Shown: positions 48,348 to 57,925 of the stretch, piece by piece
How positions within the stretch are numbered: the first letter of the stretch is position 1
Layout of the letters: each line of letters starts with the position of its first letter
Source of the DNA: Paenibacillus sp. FSL W8-0426
GTDB lineage: Bacteria; Bacillota; Bacilli; Paenibacillales; Paenibacillaceae
Assembly (NCBI RefSeq): GCF_037969725.1
Contig: NZ_CP150203.1
Location: 4,666,001-4,730,000, forward strand
Length of the DNA: 64,000 nt
Direction: 5' to 3'
The notes under the pieces: generated by a model
Told to the model about the DNA's origin: nothing
Databases searched by the model: none
Seen by the model: the letters and a program-made list of their open reading frames with translations, nothing else
Position numbers and translations under genes: made by a program

Positions 48348-49406
48348 TTACAGAGACCTCCTTTCATTGCGTGCCAGATACAGGAAGAACGGAACTCCGA
48401 TCAAGGCAATAAGCGCACCGATCGGTGTCTCGTGAGGCGGGTTGATCATGCGGGCAGCCAGATCGGCGAACACAAGCAGCAAGCTGCCCAACACGGCCGA
48501 ACAAGGGATAATCCAGCGATAATCGACCCCGACCAGCTTTCGCGTGAGATGCGGGATGATCAAGCCAACGAAACCGACTGCACCCACGACGGATACGGCT
48601 GTGCCAGCGAGAATGAGCACGATAATCAAGCCGATCAATTTGACCAAACCGGTACGCTGACCAAGTCCGACCGCGATGTCTTCCCCCAGGCTAAGCAGCG
48701 TAATGGACCGGGAAATGAGGAATGAACCAATAAGGGCAGCCACTACCCAAGGCAGCATGACCTGCAAATGGGACCACTTTGTTCCGGCCACGCCGCCCGC
48801 TGTCCAGAAGGCCAAGTCTTGCCCGATTTTGAAATACAACGCAATGCCTTCGCTCAGCGCGGACAGCATGGCGGCTACCGCCGCCCCTGCCAGAACGAGG
48901 CGAATCGGTGTAAGTCCTGATTTTGAAGCAGCACCGAAACCGTACACCAGCAGAACGCCCAACCCCGCACCGATGAACGAATACATGATGATGTACATGT
49001 AAGACAGTCCCGGAAAAAAAGCAAAACAAATCGCCAGCGCGAAACCTGCGCCGGCGTTCAGGCCGAGCAAGCCCGAATCCGCGAGCGGGTTGCGGGTCAT
49101 GCCCTGCATGATGGCGCCGGCTACGGCGAAGCAGGCTCCAACCATGGCACCCCCGAGAATGCGTGGAAATCGAATTTCCCATATGATCTGATGCGGTGTC
49201 AGGTCGGGATTGAAATGAAAGATGGCCTGCCACACCATGCCGAGTTTGATATCGGCTGCACCGAACGAAATGGATAACGCCATGCCGAATATAAGCAGCA
49301 GGATGCCCCCTGTCAGTATAAGCGTGGCCGTCCACGGGCGAGTGTGTATTTTTGCCGTCGGTGAATCCTTTGTGCCGCGACTTTCGACTGAAGCTTTTGT
49401 ACTCAT
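48348..49406 (-). CDS. FecCD-type siderophore permease, first subunit
   Basis: 352 residues. MQGMTRNPLADSGLLGLNAGAGFALAI and VGAVGFVGLIIPHLTRKLVGVDYRW are the family motifs, together with many helices. Heterodimer with the gene at 48347. A Fur box lies 90 bp upstream, so iron starvation probably induces the pair. No substrate-binding lipoprotein or ATPase is adjacent. Confidence 0.9.
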   Translation of the reverse strand: MSTKASVESRGTKDSPTAKIHTRPWTATLILTGGILLLIFGMALSISFGAADIKLGMVWQAIFHFNPDLTPHQIIWEIRFPRILGGAMVGACFAVAGAIMQGMTRNPLADSGLLGLNAGAGFALAICFAFFPGLSYMYIIMYSFIGAGLGVLLVYGFGAASKSGLTPIRLVLAGAAVAAMLSALSEGIALYFKIGQDLAFWTAGGVAGTKWSHLQVMLPWVVAALIGSFLISRSITLLSLGEDIAVGLGQRTGLVKLIGLIIVLILAGTAVSVVGAVGFVGLIIPHLTRKLVGVDYRWIIPCSAVLGSLLLVFADLAARMINPPHETPIGALIALIGVPFFLYLARNERRSL

Positions 49407-49487
49407 GCTCGTCCACCCTTGTTATGAGCGAAGCTTGCAGACCTTATGTACATAACAATCACCTCTCTACATATGCCGAACTTTTAA

Positions 49488-49508
49488 TGATATTGATATT
49501 GATTCTCA
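49488..49508 (-). promoter_or_regulatory. Fur box
   Basis: TGATATT-G-ATTCTCA at 49494-49508 fits the 7-1-7 Fur consensus. An overlapping TGATATT-G-ATATTGA six bases upstream extends the array. Confidence 0.75.
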
Positions 49509-49649
49509 TTCCCATACATTATTGTATGTCAACGATGTCACTCTGGCAATGGATAAATCGGACAAGTTTGATGTATAAATGAGTATTGCGTACAAAAAAA
49601 AGAAGCCGCTTCCGGCTTATTGTTTCCAAACCATGAGCAAACACATGTA

Positions 49650-49684
49650 AAAGCACGGAACAATTCCAGTTCCGTGCTTCTCTT
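49650..49684 (-). terminator. Terminator of the phosphodiesterase gene
   Basis: Minus-strand AAGCACGGAAC / GTTCCGTGCTT stem with TTTT. Confidence 0.8.
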
Positions 49685-49703
49685 ATGCATCATAGTTTCC
49701 AAA

Positions 49704-50441
49704 TTATTGTGTAGGCGCATACGTTCCCATCAGCGCAGCCATGACGTCCGGCACATCCGTAATGATGGCCTGTACACCCATATCCATCATGGCCCGGATT
49801 TCGGCCGGGTCATTTACGGTGAATGGATGAACCGTAATTCCGTGCGCCAGAGCCGCAGCCACCTCTTCCCGCGTTACGGCCCATTTGTACGGATGCAGGG
49901 CCGAAGCTTCCAGCTTGGCCGCGTAATCGTACGGACGGTACAATTTTTCCATGTAAAGCAAGGCCGTACGAATCTCCGGCGCAAGACGCTTGCATTTGAC
50001 CAAGGAAGCATGATTGAAACTGGAGATAATGACCTGTTCTTCCAATCCCCATTCCCTGACGGCATGCACAACCTTTTCCTCCATGCCCCGGTAACCGACA
50101 ATACCGTTTTTCAGCTCCAGGTTGAGCAACGTATTTTTCCCCCGAATCAGGTCGAGCAACTCTTCAAGCGAAGGAATCCGCTCCCCTGCAAACTGCTCAT
50201 CAAACCAGTAGCCCGCATCAAGCGAACGCAAATGCTCATATGCAGCGTTCTTCACCCAGCCCTCTGCCCCGGCCGTCCGATTTAACGTCTCATCATGAAT
50301 GAGCACCAGCCTGCCGTCGCTTGACATCTGCACATCTGTCTCGATGCCTGTCGCTCCAAGTTGCAATGCCCGGTCAAACGCCACCATCGTATTTTCGGGA
50401 CATACAGCAGATGCTCCCCTATGCGCAATAATCTCGACCAT
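49704..50441 (-). CDS. Glycerophosphodiester phosphodiesterase
   Basis: 245 residues. Catalytic pattern IAHRGAS, PENTMVAF, ETDVQMSSDGRLVLIHDETLNRT, then LNLELK and the late VHPFTVND, the full GDPD barrel. Cytoplasmic (no signal peptide), UgpQ-like. Splits glycerophosphodiesters to glycerol-3-phosphate. Confidence 0.95.
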   Translation of the reverse strand: MVEIIAHRGASAVCPENTMVAFDRALQLGATGIETDVQMSSDGRLVLIHDETLNRTAGAEGWVKNAAYEHLRSLDAGYWFDEQFAGERIPSLEELLDLIRGKNTLLNLELKNGIVGYRGMEEKVVHAVREWGLEEQVIISSFNHASLVKCKRLAPEIRTALLYMEKLYRPYDYAAKLEASALHPYKWAVTREEVAAALAHGITVHPFTVNDPAEIRAMMDMGVQAIITDVPDVMAALMGTYAPTQ

Positions 50442-50649
50442 TTCGCAATCGCTCCTTCGAAATTTTCATTCCTTGCCACCCCATTGCTACTATACTGACG
50501 ATTTGTCACACGGGTATTAACAGAACGTATAATGAAGTCATTCAGCGGGCTTGGGGAAACACTCATTTTTGCGAACTCAATCTGCAAATCCACATAACAT
50601 GGTATAAACCATAGAAAAGCAGTACACTCCGCCATAAGGAGGTTGACTT

Positions 50650-50922
50650 TTGAAGTACTCCAGCCCAAAAAATCGGAGCTCACCTTCCCGCCCGCATGCC
50701 TCCCCGTCAAAGTCGGCGTCCAGGCTCTCCAGACCTACCGTACGCACCAAAAGCTATTCCGCTCCAACGACAACCATGCCAAATACAATGGCCGAAGCCG
50801 ACCATACGCTGGATAAACTCGCTGTCGTTGCCGCCATTCTCTCCCTGCTCGCGGCCATCCTCGGTCTATACATTGCTTGGAAAACCTTATACCACCCCGG
50901 CCAAACGGCCATTGTGGTATGA
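50650..50922 (+). CDS. Small tail-anchored membrane protein
   Basis: 90 residues from TTG at 50650, seven bases after AAGGAGG. N-terminal half serine/proline/arginine-rich and disordered. A single helix near the end (LAVVAAILSLLAAILGLYIAW). No family recognised. The strong ribosome-binding site supports expression. Confidence 0.5.
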   Translation: MKYSSPKNRSSPSRPHASPSKSASRLSRPTVRTKSYSAPTTTMPNTMAEADHTLDKLAVVAAILSLLAAILGLYIAWKTLYHPGQTAIVV

Positions 50923-51132
50923 ATCGATGCAGCCGGGCTGAACGACTCTTGTATTTGTCCTGCTTCCGTCAAACGTGTAAAAGCCGGGGGCAGGACACCT
51001 TCCATTGATTTGATCCATTTTTCGCGAAACAACAAAAAAACCGTTCCCTGAGAGCCGGCAGCGAACCGGCGCCTCAACGGAAAGGCTGATGTATGGGGCC
51101 TGCGATCATACCCCTGACGAAATGTGTGATCC

Positions 51133-51252
51133 CTAACAGATGAAGGTGCGACAAATGATGACCAGCAGGATGAACAGGACGAGAATTGCTCCTGTCGACG
51201 TCCAGTCTCCGTAGCCACAGCAACCATAGTCCGTACCTTTGATTTCGCTCAT
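51133..51252 (-). CDS. YjcZ-like sporulation peptide
   Basis: 39 residues: MSEIKGTDYGCCGYGDWTST then a hydrophobic helix (GAILVLFILLVIICRTFIC). The pattern of a glycine/tyrosine-rich start followed by LVLFILL matches YjcZ-family peptides common in spore formers. Supports a spore-forming host. Confidence 0.7.
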   Translation of the reverse strand: MSEIKGTDYGCCGYGDWTSTGAILVLFILLVIICRTFIC

Positions 51253-51356
51253 GAGTGACACACTCCCCTCTTCGAAAGTACACTATAGTCTATGTGTCAG
51301 TCCTGAACTTGATTGGGCGAAGCGGAAGCTATGGCGTGAACAAACGGTGACTTTAT

Positions 51357-51950
51357 TTAATCGGCACCAAGCTCCGACCATTTCTGAGTCAATGGTGCGG
51401 GAACGTAAGCTTCCATGCGGGCAAGCAGGTCGGCCGGATCCGATTCAAGGCTCCACAAGCTCAAATGGGACGTATTCGAAAATCCTTCGTGCACGCTATG
51501 CTCCACCATTTTCATCAGCGGTTCGTAATATCCGTTCACATTCAACAGTCCGACAGGTTTGCGATGAATGCCGATCTGTGCCCAGCACAACACCTCGAAC
51601 AGTTCCTCGAACGTGCCCATGCCTCCCGGAAGTGCAATGAAGCCGTCCGACAGTTCGGCCATCGTCGCTTTCCGTTCGTGCATCGTCCCTACTTCAACGA
51701 GCTCGGTCAATCCGCTATGTACGATTTCACCGCGAAACAGACCTGTCGGCATGACGCCGATGACTTCTCCGCCTTGTTCCAGCACGGCATTCGCGACGGC
51801 TCCCATCAAACCCATTCGTGATCCGCCATAAACAAGCGCATACCCCCTGCTTGCGATCAATTTGCCCAATTGCACGGCCTGCTCGGTATATTCCGGTTGT
51901 CTACCAGGGTTGGACCCTGCAAATACGCATATACGCTTCACGGATGTCAC
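51357..51950 (-). CDS. LOG-family protein (phosphoribohydrolase-like)
   Basis: 197 residues. [31 protein letters not shown] and the [14 protein letters not shown] motif define the TIGR00730 Rossmann family (B. subtilis YvdD-like). Known members cleave nucleoside monophosphates to release the base (LONELY GUY activity). Confidence 0.9.
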   Translation of the reverse strand: MTSVKRICVFAGSNPGRQPEYTEQAVQLGKLIASRGYALVYGGSRMGLMGAVANAVLEQGGEVIGVMPTGLFRGEIVHSGLTELVEVGTMHERKATMAELSDGFIALPGGMGTFEELFEVLCWAQIGIHRKPVGLLNVNGYYEPLMKMVEHSVHEGFSNTSHLSLWSLESDPADLLARMEAYVPAPLTQKWSELGAD

Positions 51951-52180
51951 TCCTTCTCTTCTCCATTGTTTTAGTATACAACTTTATTGTCATTCCCATG
52001 TTATCTCCGTTCGGCTTTTCCTGGCAAAAAAATACCCGACCGTTTGCAGCCGGCCGGGCTTTCAGTCTTTGCACATCATTTAGAAGGGGTTGTTACATTT
52101 AATATAAAGGCCGAAGATTAAATCCATATGATCTTTACATGAAATACATATTAAATTTCTAACACGCCAAGTGATGCCAT

Positions 52181-52609
52181 TTAGCGGATGCCCCGCCTTG
52201 AACGTACAACGAAAAGATGCTTGTCCTTGCGAAGCTTCCGTCCATCGGCAATGACGACCTGGTCCTCGTCATGGCGAAGGATCGTTGTCGAGTAGGCGAC
52301 GATTTTGGCGCGATGCCAGATCATGACCCGTGATTTGAAATAAATGGCATTGTCGAACTGCAATGCCTTTTTCATCACATAGCCGACTTTATGCAAGTCG
52401 GAACGGGCTTTTTTCAAAGGAAGGCTTTCTTCGGGCAGCGGCCTGATCATGGCGATGTTATCGAACGATACCTTGATTCGCTTGGGTCCAATTCGAACAC
52501 ACTCCGCTTCTTCATCCCATTCCACCAGCGTTCCTTTCAGTGGCTCGCGTATGCCGGATGCGCGATATACTGCTACCTTCCGTCCCTCCCAATGCCGCAA
52601 TGCCCTCAC
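52181..52609 (-). CDS. Unknown protein
   Basis: 142 residues. An N-terminal small beta domain (GRKVAVYRASGIREPLKGTLVEWDEEAECVRIGPKRIKVSFDNIAMIRPL), Sm/SH3-like by pattern, then a basic alpha/beta half. No family recognised. Twelve bases after ung in the same direction, so likely cotranscribed. Confidence 0.55.
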   Translation of the reverse strand: MRALRHWEGRKVAVYRASGIREPLKGTLVEWDEEAECVRIGPKRIKVSFDNIAMIRPLPEESLPLKKARSDLHKVGYVMKKALQFDNAIYFKSRVMIWHRAKIVAYSTTILRHDEDQVVIADGRKLRKDKHLFVVRSRRGIR

Positions 52610-52621
52610 CTCTCTGTCGTT

Positions 52622-53290
52622 CTATATTTGCGGTATGCTCCAGTCGATCGGCGCGACGCCATGGGAGCTTAAGAACTCATTTGCCTTGGAGAACGGCCTG
52701 CTCCCGAAAAAGCCGCGGTGGGCGGCAAGCGGGCTAGGATGTGCGGATTGCAGCACCAAATGCCGGTCACGGTTGATGAAAGCTCCTTTTTTTTGGGCAT
52801 GACTGCCCCACAGCATGAATACCATAGGCTCTGAACGCTCGTTCAAGGCACGGATTACCGCATCCGTGAAACGCTGCCATCCAAGACCTTGGTGGGAGTT
52901 GGGTTGACCTTCACGCACCGTAAGCACCGCATTGAGCAGTAATACGCCTTGCTCCGCCCAGTGCACCAAATACCCATGCTTCGGAATGGGCAAGCCGAGA
53001 TCGGCGTGAAGTTCTTTGTAAATGTTCTGCAAAGACGGCGGGATGCGCACATCCGGCATGACCGAAAAGCTTAATCCGTGAGCCTGACCCGCCCCATGAT
53101 ACGGATCCTGGCCAATAATGACCGCTTTGACCTTATGGTACGGGGTCAGTTTTAGCGCGGAAAACAGGTTTTCCTTGGATGGGTAAACGGTCTGTGTCTT
53201 ATACTCCGCCGCAAGCGCGTAACGAATATCGTTGAAATAGTCCGCCTCAATCTCTTGTTGAAGCACCGTATCCCAATCGTTTCCAAACAT
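52622..53290 (-). CDS. ung: Uracil-DNA glycosylase
   Basis: 222 residues from ATG at 53290 with AAGGAG eight bases upstream. GQDPYHGAGQAHGLSFSV, VLLLNAVLTVREGQPNSHQ, VFMLWGSHAQKKG and HPSPLAAHRGFFGSRPFSKAN give a complete family-1 Ung. Removes uracil from DNA. Confidence 0.97.
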   Translation of the reverse strand: MFGNDWDTVLQQEIEADYFNDIRYALAAEYKTQTVYPSKENLFSALKLTPYHKVKAVIIGQDPYHGAGQAHGLSFSVMPDVRIPPSLQNIYKELHADLGLPIPKHGYLVHWAEQGVLLLNAVLTVREGQPNSHQGLGWQRFTDAVIRALNERSEPMVFMLWGSHAQKKGAFINRDRHLVLQSAHPSPLAAHRGFFGSRPFSKANEFLSSHGVAPIDWSIPQI

Positions 53291-53487
53291 TGCATGGACT
53301 CCTTTCCTTGATGAATGCATATCCGTGCAGTCCACACCGGGTCCTGCTGCCTGCGCAGCCGTTTGTTTGATCCAACGGCACATAAACTATCCACCATTTT
53401 AACATAATGGAAGACAGCTAGCCAGAAAGAAGGATACAGCATCGGATTGTTGACATATGCATCGTGTATTCCCCCCGAAAAATCAAT

Positions 53488-53540
53488 GGAAAAAGGGATT
53501 CCCCGAAGCGAAATAAATCCACCCCGAGAAATCCCTTGAC
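53488..53540 (-). terminator. Probable terminator of the peptidase gene
   Basis: Minus-strand AAGGGATT and AATCCCTT separated by ~28 bases, then TTT. Loop long, so moderate confidence. Confidence 0.45.
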
Positions 53541-53583
53541 TTGATCCGTCCTTTAGCTCCACCGTGCAAAAGCCTGCTGAAGC

Positions 53584-56505
53584 TTAATATCGTATCAGAT
53601 CCAGCGTTTCATCAAATAACCCGCGCTGTTCTTCAATTTTATTCTCATTGCCGATGACACAGCGATACTGGTCTGCCAGGATCGCCGATACGAGCGGCGC
53701 AAAACCGACGATGTCGCTTTCCGTTGTTCCCAGCACTTCGTTGCGTTCCTGCTGAAGATCTTCTTCCGTCACGTTGGACAAATAACACTCCAGGGAGAAC
53801 ACACCTTCGCCATGAGGTGTACGCGGCGTATCCAGCTCCTGAATAGCACCGATAATGTACCGCGTCATCTCGCGCTCATCCGCCTTGAACTGCTGCAAGT
53901 ATTGCGGCATTTTCTCATACACCTTGAACGTTTTCTCCAGATTGGGATCACGATAGGAGGCCATGTAACTGTCGCCATTCCGCCTGAACCCCGTCATGCA
54001 GCCGTAAGCGCCGCCTTTGGCCCTGATATTCGTCCAGAGATAATCCAGGGAAAGAATGCCCTGCAGCACGCGCAGCGATCCGGTGTACCGATACCCTTTT
54101 GCGATGAAATTGCCCGTCTGCACCACATACTGCACCTCCGAAGGAGACTTGAACCCCTCCTTATGATTCACCGGCTTGAACGGCGCATCTTCCTTGGGCA
54201 CATCATGGGTGAACAGTTTTCCTTTCAGTTGGGACACGCGCTGCTCCAGTCCGGCATAACCTTCGTCATCCGCCGTATAGCTCACGAGCAGGTTTTCCGG
54301 CCTGAAAATAATGCCGGTCAGTTCCCTGAAACGGTCGGCAAGCTCCTCTTTCCGTTCCTCGTAATGGGCCTGAACCTCCTCCAGCCACTGATAGAAAGAA
54401 ATGCCGCCCACGGCTTCCCGGAACGAGGCTACCGCAGAGTGTTTGGCCGAGGATCTGCCCATGGCGGCGGAATGGCCGCTGTTGATCAAGCTGCGCTGCA
54501 GCTGGCCCTTCAACTGGGAGATGATTTCGTACAGACGTTTGGAATCATCGAACTTGGAGGTCAGAATGATTTCCTCGATCATGTCAAAGGCAAATCCCAA
54601 TTTGCTGTACAGCACCTTTGCGCTGAATTCAAAGTTTGCCTTATAGGCGTTAAACTGCTTCGCATCGGCGCTCGCGCTTACATTGGCCGAAATGCCGCCG
54701 GAATGAATATGGATTTCGTTAGACAGATCGCTAAACGTGTGGTTCGCCGTATTGACGTAACCAAGCACGCTTTTCAGCAGGCCGACGTAGGGCAGGAGAC
54801 GTTCCGGCACCGATTTGACGTCAAACAACAGTTTCAGGTATCCGATCCCGTTGGTGTACAAATTATGGTGAACGATCGTAGTGCCGTCTGCCTGTTTCAG
54901 CGTCTGATGCAGGACAGAGGCTTTCGGTTCAATATCCTCGATCGACAACGTCGGGATCGCTTGCTGCTGTTCTTTCGTCGACGGTGCATTCTGGTAGTCT
55001 GCGAGCGCCTGTGTCCGCTGTACCAGCTCTTGAACTTCCGTCTCGCTCAGTCCGGCCTGCAGCGCCTTCAGCTTCGCCTTGAGCGCTTCCTCCTTGCGCA
55101 AATTTAACCCTTTGTCGGGTGTCACCGCAACGAAAGAAACATGCGTATTGTCCAGCAAATAGCGCTGAATCAGTTGTTCAAAGTATCCTTCCTTCATCTT
55201 TGTTCTCAGTGCGTCATACACCTCATTGGCTTCAAGGTACATGAACGGCGCCTGATCATCGTACAACCAGCTCTGCAATGTCTGGAGACCGTAGATGAGT
55301 CCTTTCGGCATTCTGCCGAAATCGGCCTCGCGATGGTTGAACTCATAGGAATTGATTCCCGCGAGCAGTGCCTTTGGATCGATCCCGTCCCGCACAACGC
55401 GTTCAAGCACCTCGCGCACCGTATCGAGGAACACCTGTTTGCTCTCCAGATTACTCTTTTTGAGTCCAATCGTCAGCACAGGCTGGTACAAGCTGTCATC
55501 GTATGAACCGTATACATCCTTCGCGATGCCCTTGTCCAGAAGGCCCTGCTTGAGAACAGCGCCTGGCGCGTTAAGGAGTGCGTACAACAAAATTTCGAGC
55601 GAAATGTTCAATTCTTTGTCCAACGTCGTTCCAATGACCGCATTGTACGTCAGGAAGCTGTTGTCGGTTTCCGATTCGGTGCTGCCGGCAGAATAACTCG
55701 TCACGACGTCCACGCGTTCTGCAAAAGGGGATTGCAGGCCGATGGCCGAATCCGGCTCTGTCCGATCATAATGGCTCAGATAGGCTTCATCCAGCCAGTT
55801 CAACTTTTCCTCCATGTCCATGTCGCCATACAAATAGATGTAACTGTTGGACGGATGGTAGTACTTGGTGTGGAAATCCAGCAAACCCTGGTATGTAAGG
55901 TCCGGAATGGCATCGGGAATGCCGCCTGACTCGTTGGAGTATGTCGTATCCGGGAACAGGGAATTCAGCACCGCACGGCGCACGACGCGTTCCGGCGACG
56001 AGAAAGCACCCTTCATTTCGTTGTATACGACCCCGTTGTACGTTAACTCGTCTTCGGGGGAAGCCAGGTTGTAATTCCAGCCTTCCTGCAAAAATATTTT
56101 TTCGTTTTCATAAATGTTGGTGTTCAGTACCGCATCCAGATAGATGTCCATCAGATTGTGAAAATCATGCGCGTTTCGGCTCGCAATCGGATATACCGTT
56201 TTGTCCGGATACGTCATAGCGTTCAAGAATGTATTGAGTGAGCCTTTCAACAATTCTACAAAGGAATCTTTGGCCGGAAATTTCTTCGACCCGCAGAGCA
56301 CCGAATGCTCCAAAATGTGCGGTACGCCCGTATCGTCGCTCGGCGGCGTTCTGAACCCGATATTAAACACCTTATTGTCATCCTCGTTGGACAGCAGCAA
56401 AATTCTGGCGCCCGACTTCGTATGTTCCAACAGATAGGCGTCCGCTTTGAGTTCCTCGATCCTGCGCTCCTGCAATACTTGGTAAGCCTGAAGATTTTTC
56501 AACAT
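53584..56505 (-). CDS. M16C peptidase (presequence-protease-like)
   Basis: 973 residues. The zinc motif HILEH (HxxEH) at ~63-67, followed by SFVELLKGSLNTFLNAMTYPDKTVYPIASRN, is typical of the M16C family, with two homologous halves forming a clamshell. Cytoplasmic. Degrades peptides. Full length for the family. Confidence 0.93.
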   Translation of the reverse strand: MLKNLQAYQVLQERRIEELKADAYLLEHTKSGARILLLSNEDDNKVFNIGFRTPPSDDTGVPHILEHSVLCGSKKFPAKDSFVELLKGSLNTFLNAMTYPDKTVYPIASRNAHDFHNLMDIYLDAVLNTNIYENEKIFLQEGWNYNLASPEDELTYNGVVYNEMKGAFSSPERVVRRAVLNSLFPDTTYSNESGGIPDAIPDLTYQGLLDFHTKYYHPSNSYIYLYGDMDMEEKLNWLDEAYLSHYDRTEPDSAIGLQSPFAERVDVVTSYSAGSTESETDNSFLTYNAVIGTTLDKELNISLEILLYALLNAPGAVLKQGLLDKGIAKDVYGSYDDSLYQPVLTIGLKKSNLESKQVFLDTVREVLERVVRDGIDPKALLAGINSYEFNHREADFGRMPKGLIYGLQTLQSWLYDDQAPFMYLEANEVYDALRTKMKEGYFEQLIQRYLLDNTHVSFVAVTPDKGLNLRKEEALKAKLKALQAGLSETEVQELVQRTQALADYQNAPSTKEQQQAIPTLSIEDIEPKASVLHQTLKQADGTTIVHHNLYTNGIGYLKLLFDVKSVPERLLPYVGLLKSVLGYVNTANHTFSDLSNEIHIHSGGISANVSASADAKQFNAYKANFEFSAKVLYSKLGFAFDMIEEIILTSKFDDSKRLYEIISQLKGQLQRSLINSGHSAAMGRSSAKHSAVASFREAVGGISFYQWLEEVQAHYEERKEELADRFRELTGIIFRPENLLVSYTADDEGYAGLEQRVSQLKGKLFTHDVPKEDAPFKPVNHKEGFKSPSEVQYVVQTGNFIAKGYRYTGSLRVLQGILSLDYLWTNIRAKGGAYGCMTGFRRNGDSYMASYRDPNLEKTFKVYEKMPQYLQQFKADEREMTRYIIGAIQELDTPRTPHGEGVFSLECYLSNVTEEDLQQERNEVLGTTESDIVGFAPLVSAILADQYRCVIGNENKIEEQRGLFDETLDLIRY

Positions 56506-56840
56506 ATACCGAGTCCTCCATCATCAGAAATGGTTTGTGCCTGTAAAAATCTCTGTAATTTATCCCGCAAGATAAAGGTAATTAATGACTATTTCCTCAT
56601 TATACACGATCACTCGCCGTCTTCCTAACCGAGGTTTTTTCCCGACAGAACGCCGTCTTAGATCCTATGTTTGGAGGATTGCGATTATGAGATTAGCCTT
56701 CCGTACAGCTATTGCATCGGGCAACAGAAAAAATTTGCATACTGCTTGCTTCGATCCTAAAGTTCGCCCCCAATCCGCCACCAAAGAGAAATAATGCACT
56801 CGTTCCCTTTGAATCGGGAGAGTTCATTTCAAAATACAAA
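56506..56840. other. Intergenic stretch before the second prophage
   Basis: About 335 bp between the peptidase and the tRNA-Leu remnant. A 35-codon frame at 56687-56794 with GGAGG upstream is the only candidate gene, and it is too weak to call. Nothing else seen. Confidence 0.3.
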
Positions 56841-56880
56841 AAAAGGAAATCCCTTATGTATTAAGGGATTTCCTTTTTTA
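56841..56880. terminator. Terminator downstream of tRNA-Leu
   Basis: AAAGGAAATCCCTTA / TAAGGGATTTCCTTT, a 14-15 bp near-perfect stem with A/T flanks on both sides. Bidirectional. Confidence 0.85.
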
Positions 56881-56886
56881 AATGGA

Positions 56887-56940
56887 TGCCGAGGACCGGG
56901 ATCGAACCGGTACGGTAGTCACCTACCGCAGGATTTTAAG
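56887..56940 (-). pseudogene. 3' half of tRNA-Leu(UAA), attachment-site remnant of prophage 2
   Basis: On the minus strand the sequence runs from the anticodon loop (CTTAAAA, anticodon TAA) through the anticodon stem 3' side, a long variable arm (GCGGTAGGTGACTACCGT), T-arm and acceptor 3' strand to discriminator A. Upstream of CTTAAAA the expected 5' half is missing and phage-like sequence begins. The intact tRNA should be rebuilt at the far end of prophage 2. Confidence 0.8.
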
Positions 56941-57129
56941 TTGCACCCGCAAGGTTCCGCAGTAAACTCCGCATTCCTACGCTATTTTATCGTTAAATTG
57001 GCGTCCAAACACACGAGGACCCACCGTTCATTTATACGTTGTGTTGTCGTTTTCCCCTTCCGCTACTGTGCGTTTGGGTCTCGTTCATTATACGAAATAC
57101 TAAGCGCAAAATCAACCGGGGATGCTACG

Positions 57130-57172
57130 TTGTGTTTACGTCATTTCCGCGCTATAATTAGAACGTATGTTC
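57130..57172 (+). promoter_or_regulatory. Promoter with SOS box at the prophage 2 edge
   Basis: TTGTGT (57130-57135), 17-bp spacer, TATAAT (57153-57158), directly followed by GAAC-GTAT-GTTC (57161-57172), a near-ideal LexA site. Confidence 0.8.
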
Positions 57173-57201
57173 TACAATTACCAAACGGAGGCCACTCGCC
57201 C

Positions 57202-57561
57202 ATGATCGATATCACCGACGAAGACCGCGCGCTAGTCAAATCGCATACTCTCCTTCCGCGTATCCTATCCGCATTCGAGCGTGACGCCGCGCTCATTAAC
57301 GCAACGCTAAAGACGCCGGGCCCGTACGCGGACATTATTGCGGAAGCACAGCGCAAACTCACCGCAGACATTTACGATATCCGCAAAGAGTTTCGCCGGC
57401 GCGGCATTAAAGTCTACGAAGAGTCTGCGGACAAGGACGGCGTGCTTGCGAAATATCAATGCCGCGGATATCACGCTGAGTTCCGACTGCTCAATTCGTT
57501 TATGGCGGCGGAAGCTAACGTTTTGATGCGGAAGTATCTCGGCGCGCCGCCGCTGTCCTAA
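57202..57561 (+). CDS. SOS-regulated unknown protein at the prophage 2 edge
   Basis: 119 residues from ATG at 57202 after CGGAGG: ITDEDRALVKSHTLLPRILSAFERDAALINATLKTPGPYADIIAEAQRKLTADIYDIRKEFRRRGIKVYEES, then FRLLNSFMAAEANVLMRKYL. All-helical, no family recognised, no membrane segment. It is the first gene inside prophage 2 and under a strong SOS box. Perhaps an antirepressor or induction function. Confidence 0.65.
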   Translation: MIDITDEDRALVKSHTLLPRILSAFERDAALINATLKTPGPYADIIAEAQRKLTADIYDIRKEFRRRGIKVYEESADKDGVLAKYQCRGYHAEFRLLNSFMAAEANVLMRKYLGAPPLS

Positions 57562-57585
57562 ACGCAGAAAAAATGCTACGCAGAC

Positions 57586-57623
57586 AAAAAAAAAATAAAC
57601 GCCCACCTCCGAAGAGATGAGCG
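57586..57623 (-). terminator. Terminator with UUCG loop
   Basis: Minus-strand CGCTCATCTC-TTCG-GAGGTGGGCG, 10 pairs, followed by a long T-rich tract. Ends the leftward operon of prophage 2. Confidence 0.85.
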
Positions 57624-57634
57624 CGTGTGTTACG

Positions 57635-57925
57635 TTATATCTGACGCGGCCATTCCCAGCCGTGCCGTTCATACTCGCGAGCGTAATCGCGTAGGCCTTC
57701 CTTATCCGCGCCTTCCAGCGTAATAACCGGAAGGTACGCGTAACATTCATCCGCCACGTAGTCGATAACCACGTCTTCAATGGCGCGGTCAACGTCATGC
57801 CCAAACGAACGATCGCGTATCTTGTGGCCGACCTGCGGCATCATCTTGCTTTCGAATGTGCGGACGACTTGCGTAGAAAGTCCGGATGAGGTTGCGATAG
57901 GCTGTACGATGACGATATCGATCAT
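57635..57925 (-). CDS. Unknown phage protein
   Basis: 96 residues: IDIVIVQPIATSSGLSTQVVRTFESKMMPQVGHKIRDRSFGHDVDRAIEDVVIDYVADECYAYLPVITLE. Small alpha/beta protein, common in Bacillales prophages at this place. Start overlaps the upstream stop as ATGA. No function known. Confidence 0.6.
   Translation of the reverse strand: MIDIVIVQPIATSSGLSTQVVRTFESKMMPQVGHKIRDRSFGHDVDRAIEDVVIDYVADECYAYLPVITLEGADKEGLRDYAREYERHGWEWPRQI

Noticed and set aside
47313..49406. Complete siderophore transporter
   Set aside because: Only the two permeases are present. The binding protein and ATPase must be elsewhere, so no full operon is claimed.
53812..55107. 431-codon plus-strand frame over the M16 peptidase
   Set aside because: Antisense shadow of a high-GC gene. 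The minus-strand product has the HxxEH motif and full family length.
56687..56794. 35-codon plus-strand frame with GGAGG before the ATG
   Set aside because: Polar composition without domain or membrane segment, and no operon context. Not enough to call a gene.
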